A stretch of 64,000 nt of DNA from Algiphilus sp022763315. Lineage in GTDB: Bacteria > Pseudomonadota > Gammaproteobacteria > Nevskiales > Nevskiaceae. A program made the position numbers and the translations under genes. The notes beneath the pieces were generated by a model. The model saw only the letters and a list, made by a program, of their open reading frames with translations. It made no database searches and had not been told where the DNA came from. The stretch lies in NCBI RefSeq assembly GCF_965249985.1, contig NZ_OZ252280.1, one strand, 5' to 3'. Of the stretch, positions 49,622 through 57,593 are shown piece after piece (the first letter of the stretch is position 1; each line of letters opens with the position of its first letter).

Positions 49622-50386
49622 TCAGACGTCGTCGGGCGCTTGGGCGCTTTCCCCAACGGGGGCGTGACGGGCGAAGGTGATCACCAGGGCGTCGCGATGG
49701 CCGGGCTGCGCAGGGTCGATGGCCTGGATGGGGGTGACGCCGTGTAGCACGCGGTGATCGTCGAGCAGAATCGCATCGCCCGCCTCGGTGAGCGTGAAAT
49801 TGCCGAGCGCGGTGCCGTCGTCGAGGCGGATGTCGGTCCGTCCGCGGGCGACATTCTGCCGGCCCAGCAGCATGACCAACACGTAGTCAACGCCGTCGCG
49901 ATGCACGCCTTCAGGGGTGGGTTGCCCTTGCGTGTCGCCCGAGGCCTCAATGCGGAATTGGTGGATCTCGACGTACCAGCGATGCACTGTTGGCGCCAAT
50001 GCACTGAACATTGGCGCGGCCAGTCGCATCAGCGCCGCCAGCGTGGCGTTGTTCAGGCTGTCGTCCTCGACGGCCGCAAACCAGCGCTGGATACCACCGT
50101 TGATGGGGTTGTAGTCGCGGCTTTGGTAATGCGGACGCGCCGGCAGCCGCTCGACCCGGCCATCGGGCGCGACATGGCAGACGGCATGCCGGCGCCGGCG
50201 GTAGCGGCCGCCGTCGGCCATGTAGCGGTCCACCGGCATGCGCTGCCAGCTTTCTGCGAAATCCTGCCAGTCGCGGGCAGTGACGCCACCGGCCTTGAGC
50301 AGGGCGTGCATCCGCTCGGCCGGGACGGCGACGAAGCCGGTACGGGCGAGGCAGGCAGTCAGCGGGTTGTCGAGGACATCACTCAT
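49622..50386 (-). CDS. 2-oxoglutarate/Fe(II)-dependent dioxygenase family protein
   Basis: A 254-residue protein resembling the 2OG-Fe dioxygenase family PF10014, which includes bacterial free-amino-acid hydroxylases such as isoleucine dioxygenase. Visible features: RYRRRRHAVCHVAPDGRVER (about 71-90), an Fe-binding HxD in PEGVHRDGVDYVLVMLLGRQ (about 167-186), GNFTLTEAGDAILLDDHRVL (about 206-225) and the distal His in HGVTPI. The start at ATG 50386 lacks a strong ribosome-binding site. It stands alone, 45 bases downstream of the next minus-strand gene. The substrate cannot be told; a free amino acid is the family expectation. Confidence 0.82.
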   Translation of the reverse strand: MSDVLDNPLTACLARTGFVAVPAERMHALLKAGGVTARDWQDFAESWQRMPVDRYMADGGRYRRRRHAVCHVAPDGRVERLPARPHYQSRDYNPINGGIQRWFAAVEDDSLNNATLAALMRLAAPMFSALAPTVHRWYVEIHQFRIEASGDTQGQPTPEGVHRDGVDYVLVMLLGRQNVARGRTDIRLDDGTALGNFTLTEAGDAILLDDHRVLHGVTPIQAIDPAQPGHRDALVITFARHAPVGESAQAPDDV

Positions 50387-50431
50387 CGGGCGGCGGAGCA
50401 TGCCACGACGGCGCATGCCATGAGGCGGCAG

Positions 50432-51439
50432 TCAAGCCGACGATGTGTCCTCGATGGCCTGTTCGAAAGCGGCCGAGGCGTAGAAAGGCGCGAGCTGACG
50501 CCGGATCAGCGCCTCCAGCACACCGTTCTCGCGCATCGCGGCCAGCGCGCGCGGGGCGTAACGTCGGGCCTCGTCCAGCATCATGGCGCGATCGATACCC
50601 AGGTCATCCAGCAGCGCACGCAGCGTCATCGCCCCGTATCGTGCGAACACCGCCTCGACGGCGCGTTCGATCAGGCCGCGATAGAGCGGGCTGAGGCGCA
50701 GTTCCTGCCAGAAGGCATAGGCGAGGGCAGTGAGCTCGTCGATGTCATCGGCGGCAAGACCGTCGCGCAACGGCGCCAGCGGCAGCTCGGCGAGCCGATC
50801 CCAGAACACCGTCATTGCATCCTGAAGGGCCTCGTCGTCCACGGCCGCGAGCAATGCCTGGCTGCTCCGCGTGAGGAGCTGGGCACTGCGCTGCGCGCCT
50901 TCGGCCATCAGGTGTTCCGCCACGGCTTCCGGCAGCATCTGCCCCACACGTCGCCACGGTCCCTGCTGCAGCAGCACATGGTGCAAGCCTTGATAGACGA
51001 GTTCCTCGACGAACTGCTGCAAGGCGGCTGTGTCGCGTAGTTCCTGCAGCACGCGTTCGGCCAGCGGTCGAAGCTCGATGCCTTTCGCCGTCAGGGTGCG
51101 GATGGCTTCATGGGGCAGGAAGGCGTCCAGCCGCGCGGAATCCAGCGCGGGATGGGCATGCAGGGCGTGGGCGACATCGGCAATGAGATCCGGGATGCCG
51201 CCGGTCAGCGGCAGCTCTGCTGCATAGCGCAGTGCGGTGGTCTTGACCTGGTCGCGGTGCACCACGGATTCCAGCGTGAAGGCTTCGGCGTCGCGCAGGG
51301 CGTGGTCCACCGTCTGTTCCAGCCAGACGTCCAGCGCCGCGCCCTGGCTGCGCTCCAGCCACCAGGCCACGTGCGCCTCCAGCGCGCGTTGGCCGGCGGC
51401 GCTGCGGGGTTCCGGAGCGGCATCGTGGGTCATGTTCAT
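50432..51439 (-). CDS. Uncharacterised 335-residue helical protein
   Basis: I do not recognise a family. The protein is soluble and nearly all helical, with many Leu/Ala/Arg heptad-like runs (ERVLQELRDTAALQQFVEEL at about 128-147; YGAMTLRALLDDLGIDRAMM at about 275-294) and no signal peptide or membrane helix. It contains few Cys and no recognisable catalytic motif. It is divergent from the FabR-like regulator, 156 bases apart, which makes it a likely regulated partner. The 2OG-dioxygenase gene lies 45 bases downstream on the same strand and could be co-transcribed. Confidence 0.75.
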   Translation of the reverse strand: MNMTHDAAPEPRSAAGQRALEAHVAWWLERSQGAALDVWLEQTVDHALRDAEAFTLESVVHRDQVKTTALRYAAELPLTGGIPDLIADVAHALHAHPALDSARLDAFLPHEAIRTLTAKGIELRPLAERVLQELRDTAALQQFVEELVYQGLHHVLLQQGPWRRVGQMLPEAVAEHLMAEGAQRSAQLLTRSSQALLAAVDDEALQDAMTVFWDRLAELPLAPLRDGLAADDIDELTALAYAFWQELRLSPLYRGLIERAVEAVFARYGAMTLRALLDDLGIDRAMMLDEARRYAPRALAAMRENGVLEALIRRQLAPFYASAAFEQAIEDTSSA

Positions 51440-51595
51440 GCGTGAAGCCTAGCGTCAGTCGTGACCGGTGTGCTGCCACGCGGGGCAGCGGGTTCGGGCG
51501 GGCGAGCTATCATGCACGGTTCGAGCAGGCCGACACGCCATCCCAGCCGGCGCCGCAGGGCGGCGTGCCTTTTCCGTTGCCAGCAGGTTTCCCGC

Positions 51596-52267
51596 ATGAG
51601 CCGCAAGACGACCACCACACGCAGGACGGGCTCTCTCGACCGCATGCGCGAGGGGCGCAGTCAGCGCCGGCCCACGCGTGAGCGGCTGATGGAGTCTGCC
51701 TTGCAGCTGGTGGGCCAGGGCCGTGGTTTTGGCAGCCTGGGGCTGCGCGAGGTGACGCGCGAGGCCGGCGTGGTGCCGACCGCCTTCTATCGCCACTTCC
51801 GCGACATGGAAGATCTGGGCATGGCCCTGGTCGAGGAAGGCGGGCTCACCCTGCGTCGGCTGCTGCGCGAGGCGCGACGCGGCGACCTGCCTGCGGAAGA
51901 CATCATCCGCCATTCGGTCAATACCTATGTTGCCTATCTGCACGCCAACCGGTTGCACATGCTCTTCGTCGCGGGGGAACGCCTGGGCGGGCCGCGCCCC
52001 ATCCGCGAGGCCATCCGACGCGAGGTCGCGCACTTCGCCGAGGACATGACCCAGGACCTGCGCGGCCTCAACATCCTGCCGCATCTGCCGCGAGAGACCC
52101 TACGCATGGTCTGCGACCTGGTGGTCAGCACAATGCTCAACGCTGCCAGCGAGATTCTCGACCTGCAGGAGATCGACGCCGATCGCGAAGCCGAGCTGGT
52201 GGCAGGGCTCGTGGACCAGCTGCGCTTGATCTTTCTGGGCGCTGCTGCATGGCGAGTTGAGGATTGA
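51596..52267 (+). CDS. fabR: TetR-family regulator, FabR-like
   Basis: A 223-residue TetR-type repressor closely resembling FabR, which controls unsaturated fatty acid synthesis (fabA/fabB) in response to acyl-CoA/ACP pools. The helix-turn-helix region reads FGSLGLREVTREAGVVPTAF, then YRHFRDMEDLG (about 45-75), and is followed by LVEEGGLTLRRLLREARRGD, both FabR hallmarks. The C-terminal helical ligand domain is complete. The start at ATG 51596 is chosen because an upstream extension is low-complexity and Arg-rich. The divergent helical protein may be a target. It ends 59 bases before the convergent LuxR-type gene, where the base composition shifts. Confidence 0.85.
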   Translation: MSRKTTTTRRTGSLDRMREGRSQRRPTRERLMESALQLVGQGRGFGSLGLREVTREAGVVPTAFYRHFRDMEDLGMALVEEGGLTLRRLLREARRGDLPAEDIIRHSVNTYVAYLHANRLHMLFVAGERLGGPRPIREAIRREVAHFAEDMTQDLRGLNILPHLPRETLRMVCDLVVSTMLNAASEILDLQEIDADREAELVAGLVDQLRLIFLGAAAWRVED

Positions 52268-52326
52268 AGCACCGCCAATTGCGCTAACCGTTCCTTCTGG
52301 GTACGAGTTGACGCTGGTCGCTGCCC

Positions 52327-53484
52327 TTAAAGGTTATCGCTCATTTTCTGGTAGCGAAAAGCAAGAGCGACGAGTCCAGCCTGGTGATGCACATCAGTTT
52401 TCAGGAATACGCGTTTGAGCAAGGTCCGGCAAGTGCCGATGGTGATCCCTGCGGCATCGCTGTATTCCGACAGCGTTCCACCCTCAGCGAGTGCGAGGGT
52501 TAGTTTGAGCTCAGCGGGGGTCAGCTTGTACGCCTCGCGCAAAGCGCCCGCATCTGGGACACATGGGCGATCCGGGTCCACCATATAGACCCAAAAAGAG
52601 CCATCGCCTTCCTCAGAATTCGGCACGAAGAATAGCGACAGAGGCTGCGGGGAATGTCGACGCTTGATACTCACACGAGTCCCGACGGGGGCAATCGCCT
52701 TCTCGCGCGGTATACCTTGAGCTTTGCCAAAGAAGTCCGCCAAGGTGCGGCTGGCGTTGACGTCGCTGGAGCGAATGCTGCCGGAAGCATCCATCCAGAC
52801 GCCGTCGCAACGAGCGAAAAGGCTTTCCGCACGGGCGTTCACGTACTCAACATTGCCTTTGCGCGATACGCTCGCCACCGCAATCGGTAGCTGATCCAGC
52901 ATGTTTTGAAGCCGAACTTCGCTAGCGCGTGCTCTAGTGAGTTCAAATTGCAGCGCCAACGCGTTCTCGATATGCGGGGATAGTGCGTCGAACAGCCGAA
53001 GATCTTGTGAGTCGAAGGCACCAACCGTCTCGTCCCTAAGCACACCAACGAAGTTGATGCCCGCCGTGACGCCACGAACGGCAATGCCCGCGCACTGTTC
53101 GGCGCCAGTAGGCACGAGGAATTCGTTGTAGATCACGGACTGTTGGATAGCCCGGTCAGAAACCAAGTCTTGTCGGCGAAAGGAACGGCCGTCCCGTCGT
53201 TGGTAGTAGGGGAGCCGTGGATCGATATGCACGTAGTGATCGTTGAAGGCCCGAAGAAGCGATGAATCGGAATGCGTGAGCAGGGACATCGCTTGCCCAC
53301 CGCCGTGGAGGTCAGACACGTGCATCTGGGCGTAATTGGCTCCGACGGCGTCTCGCAATGTGCTTAACGCCTCAAGCCAGCCGTTCTGCGACAGCGGGGC
53401 GCGGTAGATTATCCCAATCAAAGCGCTGGCATCGGGTTGGGCAGGCAAGCCGACCTCTCTGGCCCTTAGTGGGAGCGACGTCAC
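52327..53484 (-). CDS. LuxR-family transcriptional regulator with N-terminal sensory domain
   Basis: A 385-residue regulator. The C-terminal LuxR helix-turn-helix (about 315-380) shows YKLTPAELKLTLALAEGGTL, then GITIGTCRTLLKRVFLKTDV and HHQAGLVALAFR. The first 200 residues look GAF-like, and residues about 195-300 resemble a PAS domain (LQNMLDQLPIAVASVSRKGN). No receiver domain or phospho-Asp pattern is visible, so it may bind a small molecule. Such regulators often accompany DUF1329 genes, and one lies 512 bases away on the same strand. Its DNA is visibly more AT-rich than the flanks. Confidence 0.85.
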   Translation of the reverse strand: MTSLPLRAREVGLPAQPDASALIGIIYRAPLSQNGWLEALSTLRDAVGANYAQMHVSDLHGGGQAMSLLTHSDSSLLRAFNDHYVHIDPRLPYYQRRDGRSFRRQDLVSDRAIQQSVIYNEFLVPTGAEQCAGIAVRGVTAGINFVGVLRDETVGAFDSQDLRLFDALSPHIENALALQFELTRARASEVRLQNMLDQLPIAVASVSRKGNVEYVNARAESLFARCDGVWMDASGSIRSSDVNASRTLADFFGKAQGIPREKAIAPVGTRVSIKRRHSPQPLSLFFVPNSEEGDGSFWVYMVDPDRPCVPDAGALREAYKLTPAELKLTLALAEGGTLSEYSDAAGITIGTCRTLLKRVFLKTDVHHQAGLVALAFRYQKMSDNL

Positions 53485-53996
53485 TCAATTCAGCGTAGCT
53501 CTTTCGATGGTGGGAGGGAAGTCTCGCGGCCAAATCACCAGACCGCAACTGAGCACCCAAGCATCGAAGGGCGCAGCGCATCAGCTTTCCTGTTTAGGTT
53601 TGCCGTTTGGGGCTTGCCAAGGCGCCGTTCCGAGCTCACGGCCATGAAAAGTCTGACGCGCATCCATAAGCTTGTGCATCCGGCTCGCTTCTTAGGCTAA
53701 ACGGTTTTGACACCCATCAGCTTCGGGCCAGCGACACGGATAAACAACCTACTGGAAGATCACACCAAGCATTTTTTTGGCGAACAGCCATCATGCATAC
53801 GTTGGACGAGCTGATGCTAGAACTCGGGCGGACACTGGAGACGGGTTCGGGACATCTTTACCTTGTTGCCCTCAAAGGGTCGGTTGCCCAGGGAGGCGGG
53901 TCAACTCGACACCCTGCCAGAGCCAGGTAATGCCGGAATCAGTCTCGCCAGGGATTCTTCATGAACGACAAAATAAGCTTTCACCGTAGTTGAGGC
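53485..53996. other. 512-base gene-poor interval between LuxR-type and DUF1329 genes
   Basis: No convincing gene. The best small frame runs from ATG 53792 to a TAA ending at 53929 (45 codons, MHTLDELMLELGRTLETGSG...), without a ribosome-binding site or recognised match; it could be a gene remnant. A TTGACA lies near 53705-53710 without a matching -10. Composition is mixed. The promoter of the minus-strand LuxR-type gene should lie in the left part. Confidence 0.5.
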
Positions 53997-55385
53997 CTAT
54001 TGAAGAGTCTCTGTCGACCCTGCACCAAGGTGCTCGGACTGTGATGCATCATAAAGCGCAGTAGATGCTACCTGGTCAAGATTTTGCGGATCAAAGCGAT
54101 GCGGACCAAATCGCACACCGAAGGTTGGTCTTTCATAACCGAGGATGGCATTCCTGATTAGCGCGCTTTTGTTCGAGAGCGAATATACCACCAAGGGGCT
54201 CAAGACCATCGTTTTGGAAGCAGCGTCGAAAGTAGAGTGCGCTTCCAGAAAACGCCATAGTTGCCCGCGCCGGTGATAGTTGTCGATCGCGACGATCTGC
54301 CATGAATCCTCGTCCACGTAAAAGGTGCGCCGGGCTGATGAGTGCGACGTGCCGGGCTTAATGGTTGCCTCCACCACGATAACTCTATGCAATTCGTATC
54401 GGGACAAGGCCGGATTCAACATAGAAGGGGATACAAAGGAGTCGACGCTGTTCTGACTTAGCAACTCAAATGAATTGTATGGAACCAATAACTCCCGCGC
54501 CCCCTTGATGCGCCACAAATATCGATCAGTCGCACCTTGAAACATATCGAACTCATCAGCAAAATGTCCACCGTCGGTGCCTACATAGTTGTCATAGCCA
54601 AACACTGGGGCTCTGTAGGTTCGCCTCAGAGCAGGGGTATACAAATAACGTTTCGTTCCGATGTCTTTACAGGACTCTAAAGCCAAGGTCACTTGTCCCG
54701 CTAGGCGTGGCGGTGCCAACGATGTACGTTCTAGAGCATAGGCAAAATGTTCTGCCAGCGCTCCACCGTCATCGCGTCCTACCGGTAGGGTGCGCGCTGG
54801 GCCCGCTTGGTAGTTGTCCATTATTTTGGTCGTGGTATACGACCTATCGGCAGTGAGGTTGATGATCCAGTGGGTTACAGCTGATCGCGATGAACCCATC
54901 CAGCGCATCTGGTGGTTCCAAATCACCTCTTCGCCGGTTTTGGGTGTCAAAAACGGAAGCCCTGGATTGATCTCCGAAAGATAGCCTTTGGAAGTCACTT
55001 GTGCCTTGCCGGAGTGCTTGCGTGTGGCTTCGACGAATTCTTCGGGCAGTCGATACCAGCGACGCGATGGGAAAACCCGCATCTTATAGCCAGGATAGTT
55101 TTTCAAAAGGAATTTGTGTCCCTCTGTCAGGTTATCCTCAAACTGTGTCCAGTTTGACGAATCGATAATTATGGAGGGCCGTTCGCTCAGGATTTCGTGA
55201 ATAACCTTTCCTGCCTGCAGATGGGCGTCCCCGTCCCAGGCTGGGATCGTCCCGGCGGCGTTCCCACTTGCGATCGCTCCCGCCGGAGTTCGCTCCTGCG
55301 CCGCACTCTCCAAAGGAGCGCTACATGCCCAAAACGCAATCGCCACAGCGAATGCGCGAAGTGAAACGCTATCTATCCTAGTCAT
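53997..55385 (-). CDS. DUF1329 family exported protein
   Basis: A 462-residue exported protein of the DUF1329 family, whose members have a LolA/LolB-like fold and are thought to handle lipids or hydrophobic substrates in the envelope; the function is unproven. The signal peptide is about 1-29 (LRAFAVAIAFWACSAPLESA). Family stretches: GTIPAWDG (about 45-52), NYPGYKMRVFPSRRWYRLPE (about 95-114), NEFDMFQG-like DEFDMFQGATDRYLWRIKG (about 278-296), RRTFYVDEDSWQIVAIDNY and WRFLEAH. In most genomes it is paired with a DUF1302 gene; none is present here. The neighbours are the Cys-rich exported protein (3 bases upstream) and a LuxR-type regulator. The DNA is AT-rich for this genome. Confidence 0.87.
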   Translation of the reverse strand: MTRIDSVSLRAFAVAIAFWACSAPLESAAQERTPAGAIASGNAAGTIPAWDGDAHLQAGKVIHEILSERPSIIIDSSNWTQFEDNLTEGHKFLLKNYPGYKMRVFPSRRWYRLPEEFVEATRKHSGKAQVTSKGYLSEINPGLPFLTPKTGEEVIWNHQMRWMGSSRSAVTHWIINLTADRSYTTTKIMDNYQAGPARTLPVGRDDGGALAEHFAYALERTSLAPPRLAGQVTLALESCKDIGTKRYLYTPALRRTYRAPVFGYDNYVGTDGGHFADEFDMFQGATDRYLWRIKGARELLVPYNSFELLSQNSVDSFVSPSMLNPALSRYELHRVIVVEATIKPGTSHSSARRTFYVDEDSWQIVAIDNYHRRGQLWRFLEAHSTFDAASKTMVLSPLVVYSLSNKSALIRNAILGYERPTFGVRFGPHRFDPQNLDQVASTALYDASQSEHLGAGSTETLQ

Positions 55386-55388
55386 GAT

Positions 55389-56222
55389 CTAGTCGCTCAC
55401 ATAGGAGGCGCAAACAGCGCTACCGTCGGGCTGCCTCTTGAGCATGTCGCCTTGGTTACACACGTGGAAGCGGACCTTCGCTTGGCCAGATGGGAACTCC
55501 TGCGGAAAGCTGGCTCGTGCGTTGATGTGCCAACTCCCCCAGCCGTTTTTTTCGCAGGGGAAGTAGTTGTCTTCCGAGCTGCTCAGAAAACACCAAGATA
55601 TGTCCAAATCACGATCGCAGTCATTGACTATGTGATCGAAACTAAATGGCCCTCCACTACCAAGTGGGCCGGCAGGCCCCGACCTTCGCTTCCAGTGAAT
55701 GCAATGAGAGTACTTTGTAGTCGGGTATGTCTTGATACCCAAGTTGGCACTCGCCTTCTGCTCAGGCGGTCTTGAATGGACTCTTTGCGTAGAGGTTGGT
55801 GGGCTTGTATGGGCACGGGGCAATATCCCGCCACCGGGCTTGGCAGGGGGCGATTCTTTTTGGGCGCGCTGCTTTGGCGCTGAGGCTTGCCGACAACCAC
55901 CATGTTCCCGGACGATCTCTTCGCGTGCATCCCAGCACAAGCTGTTGCAGCGTTGCCACCTGGGCGTCATTGCTGGAGCCCCCCCCAGCTCGCTACGATA
56001 CTCCTCAAATCGCTCGCAAAACTGCTTACAACTACCAAGCGTCTCAAAGCACTTTCCGTCAAGGTCTGAACCAGCCACCGATGACGCATACAAGCGGCTG
56101 GCAGTGCCAAAAAGAACGATTGTGAAGACAGACGCGGCTAGTGAAAGTCGCAAGGCTAGTACCAAGAAATTTGCAAGAGCAGTATCCTGAAAGGGATAAA
56201 AGTCGATCTTGTTGGCTGCCAT
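55389..56222 (-). CDS. Cys-rich exported protein of unknown function with twin CX3C motif
   Basis: An unrecognised 277-residue protein. A hydrophobic leader (about 17-47, NFLVLALRLSLAASVFTIVL) gives a signal peptide or anchor. Residues about 58-110 form a Cys-paired helical hairpin with CKQFC and CNSLC (two CX3C motifs 22 residues apart), plus outer Cys on either side. A Pro/Lys-rich linker (about 115-160) leads to a C-terminal domain with paired Cys (NDCDRDLDISWC, FPCEKNGWGSWHINARASF, VRFHVCNQGD). Periplasmic or surface location is expected, with disulfides. It ends 3 bases before the DUF1329 start on the same strand, so the two form an operon. AT-rich DNA and unusual codon choice suggest acquisition. 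Confidence 0.7.
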   Translation of the reverse strand: MAANKIDFYPFQDTALANFLVLALRLSLAASVFTIVLFGTASRLYASSVAGSDLDGKCFETLGSCKQFCERFEEYRSELGGAPAMTPRWQRCNSLCWDAREEIVREHGGCRQASAPKQRAQKESPPAKPGGGILPRAHTSPPTSTQRVHSRPPEQKASANLGIKTYPTTKYSHCIHWKRRSGPAGPLGSGGPFSFDHIVNDCDRDLDISWCFLSSSEDNYFPCEKNGWGSWHINARASFPQEFPSGQAKVRFHVCNQGDMLKRQPDGSAVCASYVSD

Positions 56223-56853
56223 CTACCGATCCCCGATGGGCGTGTAATCCTCGCGCATTGATCACACCGTTGATACTCGTTAGTGGGCGTTCTTGTATAT
56301 GTATACCCGTCAGGGCCTCACGGCGCGTCAGCAGCGGGTGCCTTTTGTGAAGTAGGTGATCATCCGGGACCCGAGAATCATGCGTGCGGCACTTAAATAT
56401 TGGTCCTAGCGTTATGTGGGCTGGATGTGGCGTCATCCCCTAGATTGGGTACGGGCAATCTCGCCGCAACGCTCGACGTGTGGTTCGTAATGGTGCGTCC
56501 TGTAGTTCACGCAGTTGGAATGTTGGAGGCGCAGGCCGAAGCCGTTGCAGATCCATTTGTCACCTGAGCCACGTGACGGTGGGGTACGGCGATACGCCAT
56601 GCCAGCCAGGTCGCATCCCAGCTAAGGCGCTGACAAGCACCCACAGATTGCGCTGTTCGCAGCCATTTCGGGTGCCTATCGAAACCGAAGTGAATAGGGC
56701 TTGAGCTCGGGGTGTTGTGTCTCTTGTTGATCGGGTTCGTGGGTGACACGACAGTTGTTTGCACTGTTGTTATCGGCCGCAGGGACTAACATGTGGCTTG
56801 CGCCTGAACAATGTCGTCGACGCGGCCAGCCACCCGACCAAATTCATCAAGCA
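56223..56853. other. 631-base AT-richer gap before maiA
   Basis: No gene with recognisable product. Short open frames such as 56480-56704 have no ribosome-binding site or family resemblance. The gap must hold the promoter of the minus-strand Cys-rich/DUF1329 operon (left part) and that of maiA (right part). GTATA-TG-TATAC at about 56295-56306 is a small inverted repeat. I see no transposase remnant, tRNA or long direct repeat at the border. Confidence 0.5.
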
Positions 56854-57510
56854 ATGCTCCAGCTCTACACCTACTACCGCAGCATCTCCACCCACCGTGT
56901 GCGCATCGCGCTCAATCACAAGGGGGTGAACTACGAGTCGCGCTACATCGATCAGGATCGCGGCCAGCATCAGGACGAAAAGTACCTGCGGCTGAATCCG
57001 CAGGGGCTGGTGCCGGCGCTGGTGCTGGAGGATGAGACCGTCATTACCCAGTCCTTTGCGATCCTGGAATATCTGGAGGAACGCTATCCGGATCGGCCCC
57101 TGCTACCGGCGGAGCCGACGCAGCGCGCGCAGGTGCGCAGCTTTGCGCAGACCATCGTGGCGGACTTCACGCCGCTGAACATCATGCGCGTGTTCCGCTA
57201 CATGCGGGACAGCATGGAGCTGAGCTTTGAGCAGCGTCGCGGCTGGTACGAGCACTGGTCGCATACCGGATTCGCGGCGCTGGAGTCGGTGCTGGAGCGC
57301 GACCAGAGCGACACGCCCTACTGCTACGGGCAATCGCCGACACTGGCGGACGTCTGCCTGGTGCCGCAGGTGTACAACGCCCTCAAGAACAATATCGACC
57401 TGTCGCCCTACAAGCGGGTGCGCACGGTGTACCGCAGTTGCACCGCTCTGGCGGCCTTCCAGGCCGCTGCACCAAAGGCGCAATCGGACGCCCTTCGACA
57501 GTCTCTCTGA
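56854..57510 (+). CDS. maiA: Maleylacetoacetate isomerase (zeta-class glutathione transferase)
   Basis: A 218-residue glutathione transferase predicted to isomerise maleylacetoacetate to fumarylacetoacetate in tyrosine/homogentisate breakdown. The thioredoxin-fold domain has LYTYYRSISTHRVRIALNHK (about 4-23), NPQGLVPALVLEDETVITQS (about 50-69) and AILEYLEERYPDRPLLP; the C-terminal domain has YCYGQSPTLADVCLVPQVYN. The zeta signature normally reads SSCxxRVRIAL; here it is SISTHRVRIAL, with Ile and Ser replacing the second Ser and the Cys. ATG 56854 gives the usual start. No hmgA or fahA is adjacent, so the pathway assignment rests on family similarity. Confidence 0.85.
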   Translation: MLQLYTYYRSISTHRVRIALNHKGVNYESRYIDQDRGQHQDEKYLRLNPQGLVPALVLEDETVITQSFAILEYLEERYPDRPLLPAEPTQRAQVRSFAQTIVADFTPLNIMRVFRYMRDSMELSFEQRRGWYEHWSHTGFAALESVLERDQSDTPYCYGQSPTLADVCLVPQVYNALKNNIDLSPYKRVRTVYRSCTALAAFQAAAPKAQSDALRQSL

Positions 57511-57539
57511 GGCGCGCCGGCGTACTCGTTTGTTGTCAC

Positions 57540-57567
57540 TTGGATGCGCTAGGCTGGCGCGTACAAC
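57540..57567 (+). promoter_or_regulatory. gdhB: Possible sigma70 promoter of gdhB
   Basis: TTGGAT (57540-57545), a 16-base spacer and TACAAC (57562-57567), 26 bases before the gdhB start. A modest match to consensus. Confidence 0.3.
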
Positions 57568-57593
57568 GACAATGAACGGGGAGACACGCTGGT

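Noticed and set aside
56480..56704. Small gene of 74 codons in the gap before maiA
   Set aside because: No ribosome-binding site, no recognisable similarity, and composition like the surrounding non-coding DNA.
52268..56853. Transposase, integrase or att repeats at the AT-rich block borders
   Set aside because: No recognisable mobility gene in six frames and no clear direct repeat at either end.
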